A stretch of DNA of 58,223 nucleotides from an uncultured Spirochaetales bacterium (lineage in GTDB: Bacteria > Spirochaetota > Spirochaetia > Sphaerochaetales > Sphaerochaetaceae), in contig CASFMA010000067.1 of assembly GCA_949295675.1 (NCBI GenBank), forward strand, positions 1 to 58,223, given 5' to 3'. The notes beneath the pieces were generated by a model that saw only the letters and a list, made by a program, of their open reading frames with translations, did no database searches and was not told the DNA's origin. Below are positions 16,894 to 24,345 of the stretch, piece by piece. How positions within the stretch are numbered: position 1 is the stretch's first letter; each line of letters starts with the position of its first letter. Made by a program: the position numbers and the translations under genes.

Positions 16894-17853
16894 ATGAAGC
16901 TTTGCGTGCTGCTTATCTTATTCTGCCTGGTTTCCTGCCAGCCTTCTTCTGAGGGCGGCGTCCTTACTGTTGCCTCTTATAATGCGTACTGCCTGTTCGA
17001 TAGCACAGGCGATGGTGATGAGTTCGATGGTTTTTGCAAGAATGACGGATACAGCGAGGCTGTATATGACGAGAGGATAAGGAACCTTGCAGTCCTTCTT
17101 GGCAAGCATGTGGATGCTGATATCATCATCCTTGAGGAAGTCGAAAGCGAGATAGTTCTTTCCGACCTGATTGAATCAGGCCTCAGGAAGAAGGGCTATC
17201 TTCACTATGGGCTTGCATCGTCGGGAGCTGAGACTATAGCTGTGGGCTTTCTGTCGAGGATAAAGCCAGGTGCAGTGCGCATCCATTCCTTTGAAGGGGA
17301 GAGGCCGATCCTGGAGCTTTCATTCACACACCACGGCCAGAACTTCACTGTTTTCGGCGTTCATCTGATAAGCAGGCTTGATCCGGGGAATGATGAGATA
17401 AGATATGGCCAGCTGCGGCATCTTTCCTCCCTTGTAGATGAACGTGATGACTCCTTCGTGATCGTGGCAGGGGACTTCAATGCGGATCCGCGAAGCGAGG
17501 GTGATGTGCTTAGCGAGTATCCATGGCGCTGTTCGGAGAATACCGCAATGGCCGTAAGCGCTGATCCAGGGCGCGTCAGCGATGATATCCTCTATGCGCC
17601 ATTGCTTGATGATGAAACAGAGCCTGGTGCTCCCGGGACTTTCTTCTTCGATGGCTCATGGCTTCTGTATGATTCGATAATGACCACTGTGGACAGTGTG
17701 GACGGCAGGGGCTTCGAGCATGACAGCACGAGGATAGTGTCACGGTTCGAGATGCTGGATCTCCTTGGCCGTCCTCTTGCATTCGATCCGTCGACAGGCA
17801 ATGGCTTTTCCGACCATCTGCCTGTCATCGCTACTTTCCGAAGATCATGCTAG
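16894..17853 (+). CDS. Endonuclease/exonuclease/phosphatase-family lipoprotein
   Basis: 319 residues. MKLCVLLILFCLVSC is a short signal peptide with lipobox LVSC, so the protein should be membrane-anchored outside the cytoplasm. The rest is the EEP fold of DNase I and exonuclease III: VASYNAYCLFD, a metal-binding glutamate in IIILEEVES, GVHLISRLD, VAGDFNADPRS and the terminal SDHLPVIA. An exported member could be a nuclease, a phospholipase C-like enzyme or a sugar-phosphate phosphatase; the substrate is not evident. No clear ribosome site precedes the ATG. Confidence 0.82.
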   Translation: MKLCVLLILFCLVSCQPSSEGGVLTVASYNAYCLFDSTGDGDEFDGFCKNDGYSEAVYDERIRNLAVLLGKHVDADIIILEEVESEIVLSDLIESGLRKKGYLHYGLASSGAETIAVGFLSRIKPGAVRIHSFEGERPILELSFTHHGQNFTVFGVHLISRLDPGNDEIRYGQLRHLSSLVDERDDSFVIVAGDFNADPRSEGDVLSEYPWRCSENTAMAVSADPGRVSDDILYAPLLDDETEPGAPGTFFFDGSWLLYDSIMTTVDSVDGRGFEHDSTRIVSRFEMLDLLGRPLAFDPSTGNGFSDHLPVIATFRRSC

Positions 17854-17857
17854 AGGT

Positions 17858-17863
17858 TATCAT
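17858..17863 (+). promoter_or_regulatory. Predicted leaderless -10 box of the OGG-type glycosylase gene
   Basis: TATCAT ends 6 nt before the ATG at 17870; TTTCCG (17835-17840) is a weak -35 at 17 nt. The promoter starts within 5 bp of the preceding stop codon. Confidence 0.45.
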
Positions 17864-17869
17864 ACAGCC

Positions 17870-18610
17870 ATGGAAGAGAATCTCAGGGAAATACTGCTGG
17901 GTGGGCAGTCATTCAGCTGGAGGGATGAAGGAGATGGCGTGTTCTCTGCTGTCCTGAATGAGCACGTATACAGGATAAGGAGCATAGCTGACGCTGCGTC
18001 CGATCCGTTCCTCCGCTCTTATTTCGATCTTGACTACGACTATGCCAAGGCCATGGAGGAGATCGCAAGGAAGGATGAAATACTGTCAAAGGCAGTTGAA
18101 AGCACAGGAATGCTGCGCTTGCTTCATCAGGATCATTGGATAGCGACGATATCATTCATACTATCGCAGAATAACAACATAAAGCGCATAACCGGGTTAT
18201 ATGACAGGCTTTCCCGCCGTTTCGGGCATGAGGTGGAGCCTGGTTATTTCTCCTTCCCGTCACCGGAGGAGATGGAAGGCACGACCGAAGAGGAGCTTCG
18301 TGGCCTTGGTGTCGGCTTCAGGGCTCCTTTCATCCTTGACGCCATAGAGAAGCGGAGCGTCCTTGATGAGATTGATGGGCTTGGATACGAAGAGGCTGAG
18401 AAACGTCTGATGAACATAAAGGGTATAGGTCCGAAAGTAGCTTCCTGCATACTTATATTCTCATACCAGAAGAGGGAAGGATTTCCTCTTGATGTATGGA
18501 TGAAGAAGGTCATGGCAGAGTACTACCCGGGAAAGGATCCATCGTACTTCCACCCGTATGAGGCTCTTTCCCAGCAGTATCTGTTCTCCTGGATCAGGGC
18601 AGAGGGCTGA
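17870..18610 (+). CDS. OGG1-type 8-oxoguanine DNA glycosylase/lyase
   Basis: 246 residues of the HhH-GPD superfamily. ILSQNNNIKRITGLYDRL (about 97-114) matches the SxNNNI segment typical of OGG1. The helix-hairpin-helix is MNIKGIGPKVASC with catalytic lysine K189, and the catalytic aspartate is D208 in FPLDVWM. It is shorter than eukaryotic OGG1 but keeps the N-terminal GGQSFSW. It removes 8-oxoguanine by base excision. The frame is open further upstream, but the start at 17870 matches the family N-terminus. Convergent with rex, 3 bp between stop codons. Confidence 0.85.
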   Translation: MEENLREILLGGQSFSWRDEGDGVFSAVLNEHVYRIRSIADAASDPFLRSYFDLDYDYAKAMEEIARKDEILSKAVESTGMLRLLHQDHWIATISFILSQNNNIKRITGLYDRLSRRFGHEVEPGYFSFPSPEEMEGTTEEELRGLGVGFRAPFILDAIEKRSVLDEIDGLGYEEAEKRLMNIKGIGPKVASCILIFSYQKREGFPLDVWMKKVMAEYYPGKDPSYFHPYEALSQQYLFSWIRAEG

Positions 18611-18613
18611 TCC

Positions 18614-19255
18614 TCATCTGATGACCATCGGGAACTGGAGCTCGTAGAATATCTGCTCAAGCTCCAGCGCTATGTTGATATTGTGTATCACGACAGGATC
18701 CTGCCCTTCCTTTGCAGGATGCGGCTTGAGCGTTATAGGCGAGAAGTTGAGTATTCCGCTGATCCCGGCTTCGAAAAGCTTTTCTGCCGTATCGGCCGCA
18801 GCTGATTCCGGCACTGTGATGATCGCGACTTTGACGCCAAGCGCGCTGACTATCTCATCAAGGCGCGACATAGGGTATACAGGGACAGGATTCGAGGCAT
18901 CTGCATAGACTATAGGGTCTGTATCGAAGCCCGCGACTATCCTTATCCCGTCAGGCTCGAAGCCGGAGTAGTGCATAAGGGCCTTTCCAATGCGCCCGCA
19001 TCCGATTATGATGACGTCCTGCTCATCTCCCTTTCCCAGTATTATGCTGAGCTTGTCTATTAGCTCTGTTATGTCATATCCGCCTCTTTTCTGCCCATGG
19101 ATCTCCAACAATGAGAAATCCTTCCTCACTACTGCAGCCGAAACGCCGGCCGCGTCAGCAAGATTGTGCGCAAAGACCTTTTCCAAACCTATGGCTCTGA
19201 GTCTATTAAGTGCACGGTAGTACCTTGTAGTTCTTATCAGCATCTCACTATTCAT
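18614..19255 (-). CDS. rex: Redox-sensing transcriptional repressor Rex
   Basis: 213 residues, the normal Rex length. The N-terminal winged helix (about 1-60) includes NLADAAGVSAAVVRKDFS; the Rossmann domain has the NADH-binding IIIGCGRIGKAL (about 83-94) and a domain-swap C-terminal helix LELEQIFYEL. Rex senses the NADH/NAD+ ratio and represses fermentation and hydrogenase genes. The wing reads LEIHGQKRGGYDI instead of the common GEFGKRGVGY, so its operator may differ from TTGTGA-type boxes. GAGGAA lies 6 nt before the ATG. The divergent neighbour is the hydrogenase operon, an obvious candidate target. Confidence 0.94.
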   Translation of the reverse strand: MNSEMLIRTTRYYRALNRLRAIGLEKVFAHNLADAAGVSAAVVRKDFSLLEIHGQKRGGYDITELIDKLSIILGKGDEQDVIIIGCGRIGKALMHYSGFEPDGIRIVAGFDTDPIVYADASNPVPVYPMSRLDEIVSALGVKVAIITVPESAAADTAEKLFEAGISGILNFSPITLKPHPAKEGQDPVVIHNINIALELEQIFYELQFPMVIR

Positions 19256-19343
19256 GACAATTCCTCTGATTTATGTGATTATGAGTACATTAAATAGATT
19301 TTTATGTCAATAAATTATTAATAATGTTACACATGTCTGTTTC

Positions 19344-19372
19344 TTGAAAGATTCAACGGCATTGGATAGAAT
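19344..19372 (+). promoter_or_regulatory. Promoter of the hydrogenase operon
   Basis: TTGAAA (19344-19349), a 17-nt spacer and TAGAAT (19367-19372). Transcription should start near 19379, followed by AAAGGAGG (19392-19399) before hndA. Confidence 0.75.
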
Positions 19373-19377
19373 CCAAT
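19344..19377 (+). promoter_or_regulatory. Two inverted repeats over the hydrogenase -35 and -10 boxes
   Basis: TTGAA-AGA-TTCAA (19344-19356) covers the -35 and ATTGGAT-AGA-ATCCAAT (19361-19377) covers the -10. Both have perfect arms and the same AGA spacer. This is repressor-operator geometry. Rex is the likely candidate because its gene is divergent, but neither repeat matches the classical Rex box. Confidence 0.55.
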
Positions 19378-19403
19378 AGAATTACTTGATTAAAGGAGGA
19401 GTT

Positions 19404-19868
19404 ATGGCTCAAAGCATATTCTCCGATGAGCTTAATGCCTATATTTCCGAATGGAAAGGAAAGCCGGGCAATCTCATCATGATTCTGCACAGGGTCCAGG
19501 AGGAGTTCGGGTATGTTTCCCGCGAGGCTGCTGAAGAGGTTTCAAGGCAGCTGGGTATCCCGATGGCGTCAATATGGGGAGTGCTCACTTTCTATCATTT
19601 CTTCAAGCTCAACAAGCCAGGCAAGTACAATATCCAGGTATGTCTCGGCACTGCGTGCTACCTTAAGGGCGGCGATATGATTGTCGAGGAGCTGGGCAAG
19701 GAGATAGGCCTTGATGTCGGTGGGCTTACAGAGGACGGGAAGTTCTCGCTTGAGGCGGTACGCTGTGTCGGCTGCTGCGGACTTGCGCCTGTCATGACCA
19801 TATCTGGTGAAGTCTTCGGCAAGGTGACGAAGGATCAGATACCGGGAATACTGGATAAGTTCGCCTGA
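19404..19868 (+). CDS. hndA: Electron-bifurcating hydrogenase subunit A (NuoE-like)
   Basis: 154 residues, a NuoE/24-kDa thioredoxin-like [2Fe-2S] protein. Cluster ligands are C80 and C85 (CLGTAC) and C121 and C125 (CVGCC). In NAD-dependent [FeFe] hydrogenases this subunit works with the NuoF-like flavoprotein to exchange electrons with NAD(H). The start is the ATG at 19404 after AAAGGAGG. Its last base overlaps the start of the next gene. First gene of the hydrogenase operon, downstream of a palindrome-covered promoter. Confidence 0.93.
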   Translation: MAQSIFSDELNAYISEWKGKPGNLIMILHRVQEEFGYVSREAAEEVSRQLGIPMASIWGVLTFYHFFKLNKPGKYNIQVCLGTACYLKGGDMIVEELGKEIGLDVGGLTEDGKFSLEAVRCVGCCGLAPVMTISGEVFGKVTKDQIPGILDKFA

Positions 19869-20353
19869 TGGAAGTCTTCGATCTCATCCTTGAGGCTGTT
19901 GAGAACAGCGTTGAAGCCGGGGCTTCTGCAGTAGAGGCCACTGTGGAGATCATGGATGGGAGATGCAGGGTTAGCGTCGTTGATGATGGAGATGCCTGGA
20001 TTCCAGACAATCCATTTGAGAAGGGATGCTCAACCAAGGGACGCGCAAGGGGACTTGGGCTGGCTGAGATCGCCGAGGCATCTGGGGGAAACTGCTCCCT
20101 CGTCCGTGATGGCGGCGTTACCAGGCTTGAGTTCTGTGCGACGGGGCTGGAGGACAGCGGGAGGCTTTCAGACTCGCTCCTGCCTATATTCCTATTCCCT
20201 GCTGATATATCGTTGACAGTCAATATGTCCGGGAAGAGCTTCGCGCTCTCTACCGGTGAGCTCAGGGCGCATGATGCGTTCCCTGACAGGGCCGGAGCCA
20301 TCGGAAGATTCAAGGAGATGGCAAGGCTTAAAGAAGGAGAGATCTATGGCTAA
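19868..20353 (+). CDS. GHKL-type ATP-binding protein in the hydrogenase operon
   Basis: 161 residues. A single histidine-kinase-like ATPase domain: N-box ILEAVENSVEAGA near the N-terminus, G1 VVDDGDAW, and G2 STKGRARGLGLAEIA. There is no dimerisation histidine, so it is not a kinase of the usual type; anti-sigma-like or chaperone-like roles are possible. Similar genes lie between the NuoE- and NuoF-like genes in hydrogenase operons of other anaerobes, but the function is not established. The last 50 residues show no family. It overlaps both neighbours. Confidence 0.75.
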   Translation: MEVFDLILEAVENSVEAGASAVEATVEIMDGRCRVSVVDDGDAWIPDNPFEKGCSTKGRARGLGLAEIAEASGGNCSLVRDGGVTRLEFCATGLEDSGRLSDSLLPIFLFPADISLTVNMSGKSFALSTGELRAHDAFPDRAGAIGRFKEMARLKEGEIYG

Positions 20354-20723
20354 GCTTTCGCTTTCCGATCTTCGCAGCATAAGAGAGCGCGAGGAAAGGA
20401 ATCTGAAGAAACGCGATATACATGGGCGTACAGTCCATGTCGTTGTCGCAATGGGAACATCCGGCATCAATGCCGGTGCTAAGCTGACCCTCAACACTCT
20501 TGCCGAAGAGGTGGAGAAGAAGGGCCTTGAGAATGTGATCATAACGCAGACTGGGTCGGCATATCCTAATCCTGAGCCTGTCGTGGAGGTATACTCCCCC
20601 AAGCAGGGGCTTGTGGTTTATGGATCTGTCGACAAGGATACGGCAATCCGCATCGTCGAGGAGCATCTCGCTGGCGGGAAGATCCTTGAAGACAAGAAGA
20701 TCGAGCTGAAGGAAGAGGAGTAG
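20346..20723 (+). CDS. hndB: HndB-like ferredoxin-fold subunit lacking cysteines
   Basis: 125 residues. MAKLSLSDLRSIREREERN followed by VVVAMGTSGINAGAKLTL and VIITQTGSAYPNPEPVVEVY aligns with HndB, a small thioredoxin-like ferredoxin in NADP/NAD-reducing hydrogenases. Many relatives have GTCG and TGCxGxC here, which hold a [2Fe-2S] cluster; in this protein all four positions are replaced and no cysteine remains, so no cluster can form. It is probably a structural subunit. AAGGAG lies 6 nt before the ATG and the start overlaps the previous gene by 8 bp. Confidence 0.82.
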   Translation: MAKLSLSDLRSIREREERNLKKRDIHGRTVHVVVAMGTSGINAGAKLTLNTLAEEVEKKGLENVIITQTGSAYPNPEPVVEVYSPKQGLVVYGSVDKDTAIRIVEEHLAGGKILEDKKIELKEEE

Positions 20724-20726
20724 GAA

Positions 20727-22637
20727 ATGGGTTTCAAGAACTATATTCTCGTATGTGGAGGTACAGGATGCGAGTCATCCCGTTCCGATCAGATCTATCA
20801 TTCGCTTATAGATGAGGCCCAGGCCCAGGGTGTTGCCGATCAGGTCCAGGTCATAAAGACAGGATGCTTCGGATTCTGCGAGCAGGGACCTATAGTGAAG
20901 GTCCTTCCTGAGGATTCTTTCTATGTCCAGGTCAAGCCTGAGGATGCAAAGGAGCTTATCGCTGAGCACGTCATTAAGGGACGCGAGGTGACCAGGCTTC
21001 TCTACAGCAAGGCCCCAAGGAAGGCCTATGAGGAAGTAGAGGACATCAAGTTCTATCAGAAGCAGCTCAGGATTGTCCTCCGCAACTGTGGTTCCATCGA
21101 TCCTGAGAATATCGATGAATATATTGCTGCAGATGGCTATAAGGCCCTTGAGAAGGTCCTTTTCGATATGACTCCTGATCAGGTGATCGATGAGCTCAAG
21201 ACAGCTGGCCTGAGAGGAAGAGGCGGCGCAGGCTTCCCGACATGGATGAAGTGGAACTTCACCAAGCAGGCCGAAGGCGATGAGAAGTATGTGGTCTGTA
21301 ACGCTGACGAAGGCGATCCGGGCGCATACATGGACCGTTCTACGCTTGAGGGCGATCCGCATTCAGTGCTTGAGGCCATGACGATCTGCGGACACACGAT
21401 CGGCGCGCATCATGGGTATATCTACATCCGCGCTGAGTATCCTCTTGCCATACATCGTCTTGAAATCGCAATGAAGCAGGCCAGGGAGTACGGGCTTCTC
21501 GGAAAGGATATCCTTGGTTCAGGCTTTGACTATGATATCGAGATAAGGCTTGGTGCAGGCGCATTCGTATGCGGTGAGGAAACAGCTCTCCTCCAGTCCA
21601 TCGAAGGCCATAGGGGAATGCCTCAGCCACGTCCGCCATTCCCGGCAGTGAAAGGTCTGTGGGGCAAGCCGACAGTCATAAACAATGTAGAGACATGGGC
21701 TAACGTAGCGCAGATAATCAACAAGGGCGGTGAATGGTTTGCCTCGATCGGCACAGCAGACAGCCATGGAACGAAGGTATTCGCGCTTACCGGCAAGATC
21801 TGCAATTCAGGCCTCGTCGAGGTCCCGATGGGAACGACGCTCCGTGAGATCGTATATGATATCGGCGGCGGCATAGCCCATGGCAAGAAGTTCAAGGCTG
21901 TGCAGACAGGCGGTCCTTCAGGCGGTGTCATCACTGAGGAGAACCTTGATACTCCTATTGATTTCGGCGGTCTTCAGAAGATCGGCTCCATGATGGGCTC
22001 AGGCGGAATGATCGTAATGGACGAGGATGATTGCATCGTCGATGTCGCCAAGTTCTATCTCAACTTCACCGTTGACGAGTCATGCGGAAAGTGCGCACCA
22101 TGCCGCATCGGAGGAAAGAGCCTCTGCAACATCCTTGAGAAGATAACGCAGGGCAAGGGAGAGCCTGAGGATATCAAGCAGATCCAGCAGATTGCCCATG
22201 CGATGAGGATCGGATCACTCTGCGCGCTTGGCCAGACTGCTCCAAACCCTGTCCTTTCAAGTCTAAGGTACTTCCCTGAAGAGTATCAGGCGCATATCCA
22301 TGACAAGAAGTGCCCATCAGGCAAGTGCAAGAAGCTCATAAGCTATGAGATCAATCCTTCCAAGTGCATTGGATGTACAGCTTGCTCGCGCAAGTGTCCT
22401 GTCGGTGCCATTTCCGGAGAGGTCAAGAAGCCTCATAAGATCAATGGCAATGTATGTATCAAGTGCGGAGTCTGCAAGGAAACCTGTAAGTTCGGCGCAA
22501 GTGAGATTCACGAGGAGGCTTTGAATGATTCATTTAACCATACAAGGAATAGAAGTAGAGGTTGCAGAGGGGACAACTGTGCTGGAGGCTGCCAGGAAAG
22601 CCGGCATAAGGATCCCGACGCTCTGCTATCATCCTGA
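20727..22637 (+). CDS. hndC: Electron-bifurcating hydrogenase flavoprotein subunit (NuoF-like)
   Basis: 636 residues in three parts: an N-terminal thioredoxin-like [2Fe-2S] domain (C10, C15, C47, C51); a NuoF domain with NAD/FMN-binding GLRGRGGAGFPTWMKW and NADEGDPGAYMDR and the 4Fe-4S motif ESCGKCAPCR; and two 4Fe-4S motifs, CIGCTACSRKCP and CIKCGVCKETCK. It oxidises or reduces NAD(H) and is the likely flavin bifurcation site. Homologues normally stop soon after the last cluster motif; here the frame runs 113 bp into hndD, adding a Cys- and Arg-rich tail of about 37 residues. Confidence 0.93.
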   Translation: MGFKNYILVCGGTGCESSRSDQIYHSLIDEAQAQGVADQVQVIKTGCFGFCEQGPIVKVLPEDSFYVQVKPEDAKELIAEHVIKGREVTRLLYSKAPRKAYEEVEDIKFYQKQLRIVLRNCGSIDPENIDEYIAADGYKALEKVLFDMTPDQVIDELKTAGLRGRGGAGFPTWMKWNFTKQAEGDEKYVVCNADEGDPGAYMDRSTLEGDPHSVLEAMTICGHTIGAHHGYIYIRAEYPLAIHRLEIAMKQAREYGLLGKDILGSGFDYDIEIRLGAGAFVCGEETALLQSIEGHRGMPQPRPPFPAVKGLWGKPTVINNVETWANVAQIINKGGEWFASIGTADSHGTKVFALTGKICNSGLVEVPMGTTLREIVYDIGGGIAHGKKFKAVQTGGPSGGVITEENLDTPIDFGGLQKIGSMMGSGGMIVMDEDDCIVDVAKFYLNFTVDESCGKCAPCRIGGKSLCNILEKITQGKGEPEDIKQIQQIAHAMRIGSLCALGQTAPNPVLSSLRYFPEEYQAHIHDKKCPSGKCKKLISYEINPSKCIGCTACSRKCPVGAISGEVKKPHKINGNVCIKCGVCKETCKFGASEIHEEALNDSFNHTRNRSRGCRGDNCAGGCQESRHKDPDALLSS

Positions 22638-24270
22638 TCTCAAGCCGTTCGGTTCATGCGGTCTTTGCGTATGCAAGCAGGAAGGATCTTCAAAGATCAT
22701 CCGCGCATGCTCGACACCTGCGGCTGAAGGGATGAAGATCATAACGCATGACCAGGACCTTTATGAGGTGAGAAGGACGATACTCGAGCTGACGATGAGT
22801 ACGCATCCATCATCATGCCTGCTCTGCACGAAGAACAACAAATGCGAGCTGCAGAAGCTTGCTATAGAGTATGGAGTGCGTGAGCAGCCATTTGAGGTCA
22901 GGCTTGCCGAGGATAAGAAGGACCGCTCTACGGGAGCTGTTGTCCTTGATCCTGAGAAGTGCATCAAGTGCGGACGCTGCGTTCAGGTCTGCCAGGGCCT
23001 TCAGGGGGTATATGCGCTGGAGTTCATCGGACGTGGAGACAAGACCACGATGAGTCCTGCAGCGTCTCTTCCTCTTGGTTCCTCACCGTGCATCAAGTGC
23101 GGGCAGTGCATCACTCATTGCCCTGTAGGTGCAATCTATGAGCAGGATCAGACAAATGACCTGATGAAGGCGATTGCAGATCCTGAGAAGGTTGTGGCTG
23201 TACAGATAGCTCCTGCTGTAAGGGTCGCGATAGGCGAGGAGTTCGGAATGAAGCCAGGAGATGTATCGACAGGAAAGCTTTATACAGCTCTTCGCCGTCT
23301 TGGCATCGATTACGTCTTCGACACCAATTTCGGAGCTGATCTCACGATCATGGAAGAGGGCTATGAGCTTCTTGGCAGGATAAAGAATGGCGGTGTGATG
23401 CCTCAGATCACTTCATGCTGCCCGGGCTGGATAGACTATGTTGAAGAGTACTATCCAGAGCTTCTTGACAATCTGTCATCGGCCAAGAGCCCTATGATGA
23501 TGCAGGGTGCCATAACCAAGACCTATTGGAGCGAGAAGTCCGGAATAGACAAGAAGAAGATCTTCTCTGTCGCTATAATGCCATGTACGGCCAAGAAGCA
23601 TGAGATCAGGAGAGATGGAGAGCATGCGTCATCATCAGGATACTATGATGTTGACCTTGTGCTTACGACAAGGGAGCTTGCGCGTCTCATCCTGTCGCGC
23701 GGCCTTGATTTCGCATCGCTTCCTGAGAGCGAGGCTGACAGCCCTATCGGCGAGTATACTGGAGCAGGCACGATCTTCGGCGTGACCGGAGGTGTCATGG
23801 AGGCTGCTCTCCGTACAGCTTACTATGGGCTGACAGGGAAGGAGCTTGCAGATCCTGAGATAAAGCTTGTCAGAGGCATGGATGAAGTGAAGCGCGGTGA
23901 GGTCGATGTGAATGGCCGCAAGGTGCGCGTCGCGGTTGTCCATGGCATGAGCAATGCCAAGTCGCTTCTTGAGAAGATCAAGGCTGACAAGGCTGCCGGC
24001 AAGGAAAGCGATCTGGACTTCATAGAGATCATGGCATGCCGTGGCGGCTGCATAGCCGGAGGCGGACAGCCTTATGGCACGGATGATGAGGTCAGGGAGG
24101 AGCGTATCGCAGGCCTTTATACAGATGATGAGAAATCTGCAAAGAGATGCTCTCATCAGAATCCTTCGATACAGAAGCTCTACAAGGAGTACCTCGGGGA
24201 GCCTCTTTCAGAGAAGGCCCACCATCTCCTCCATACAGAGTACCATCAGATTCCGATTTACAAGGACTGA
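22525..24270 (+). CDS. hndD: [FeFe] hydrogenase catalytic subunit
   Basis: 581 residues. Domains in order: a plant-type [2Fe-2S] ferredoxin (C34, C45, C48, C62), a His-ligated 4Fe-4S motif (H94, C98, C101, C107), two 4Fe-4S motifs (C146-C156 and C189-C199), then the H-cluster domain with L1 TSCCPGW (297-303), L2 MPCTAKKHE (352-360) and L3 MACRGGCIAGGGQP near 500. This is the trimeric or tetrameric NAD-linked type that makes H2 from NADH and reduced ferredoxin. GGAGG lies 6 nt before the ATG. The HydEFG maturases are not in the window. Confidence 0.96.
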   Translation: MIHLTIQGIEVEVAEGTTVLEAARKAGIRIPTLCYHPDLKPFGSCGLCVCKQEGSSKIIRACSTPAAEGMKIITHDQDLYEVRRTILELTMSTHPSSCLLCTKNNKCELQKLAIEYGVREQPFEVRLAEDKKDRSTGAVVLDPEKCIKCGRCVQVCQGLQGVYALEFIGRGDKTTMSPAASLPLGSSPCIKCGQCITHCPVGAIYEQDQTNDLMKAIADPEKVVAVQIAPAVRVAIGEEFGMKPGDVSTGKLYTALRRLGIDYVFDTNFGADLTIMEEGYELLGRIKNGGVMPQITSCCPGWIDYVEEYYPELLDNLSSAKSPMMMQGAITKTYWSEKSGIDKKKIFSVAIMPCTAKKHEIRRDGEHASSSGYYDVDLVLTTRELARLILSRGLDFASLPESEADSPIGEYTGAGTIFGVTGGVMEAALRTAYYGLTGKELADPEIKLVRGMDEVKRGEVDVNGRKVRVAVVHGMSNAKSLLEKIKADKAAGKESDLDFIEIMACRGGCIAGGGQPYGTDDEVREERIAGLYTDDEKSAKRCSHQNPSIQKLYKEYLGEPLSEKAHHLLHTEYHQIPIYKD

Positions 24271-24283
24271 TCGTGCTGATTGC

Positions 24284-24317
24284 AAGGCTGCTGCGAGGAT
24301 GCAGCAGCCTTTTCCTT
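24284..24317 (+). terminator. Terminator of the hydrogenase operon
   Basis: A perfect 11-bp stem, AAGGCTGCTGC (24284-24294) and GCAGCAGCCTT (24301-24311), with a 6-nt loop, then TTCCTT. Confidence 0.82.
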
Positions 24318-24345
24318 ATACATAGGGGATTTCTGTGCCAGCTTA

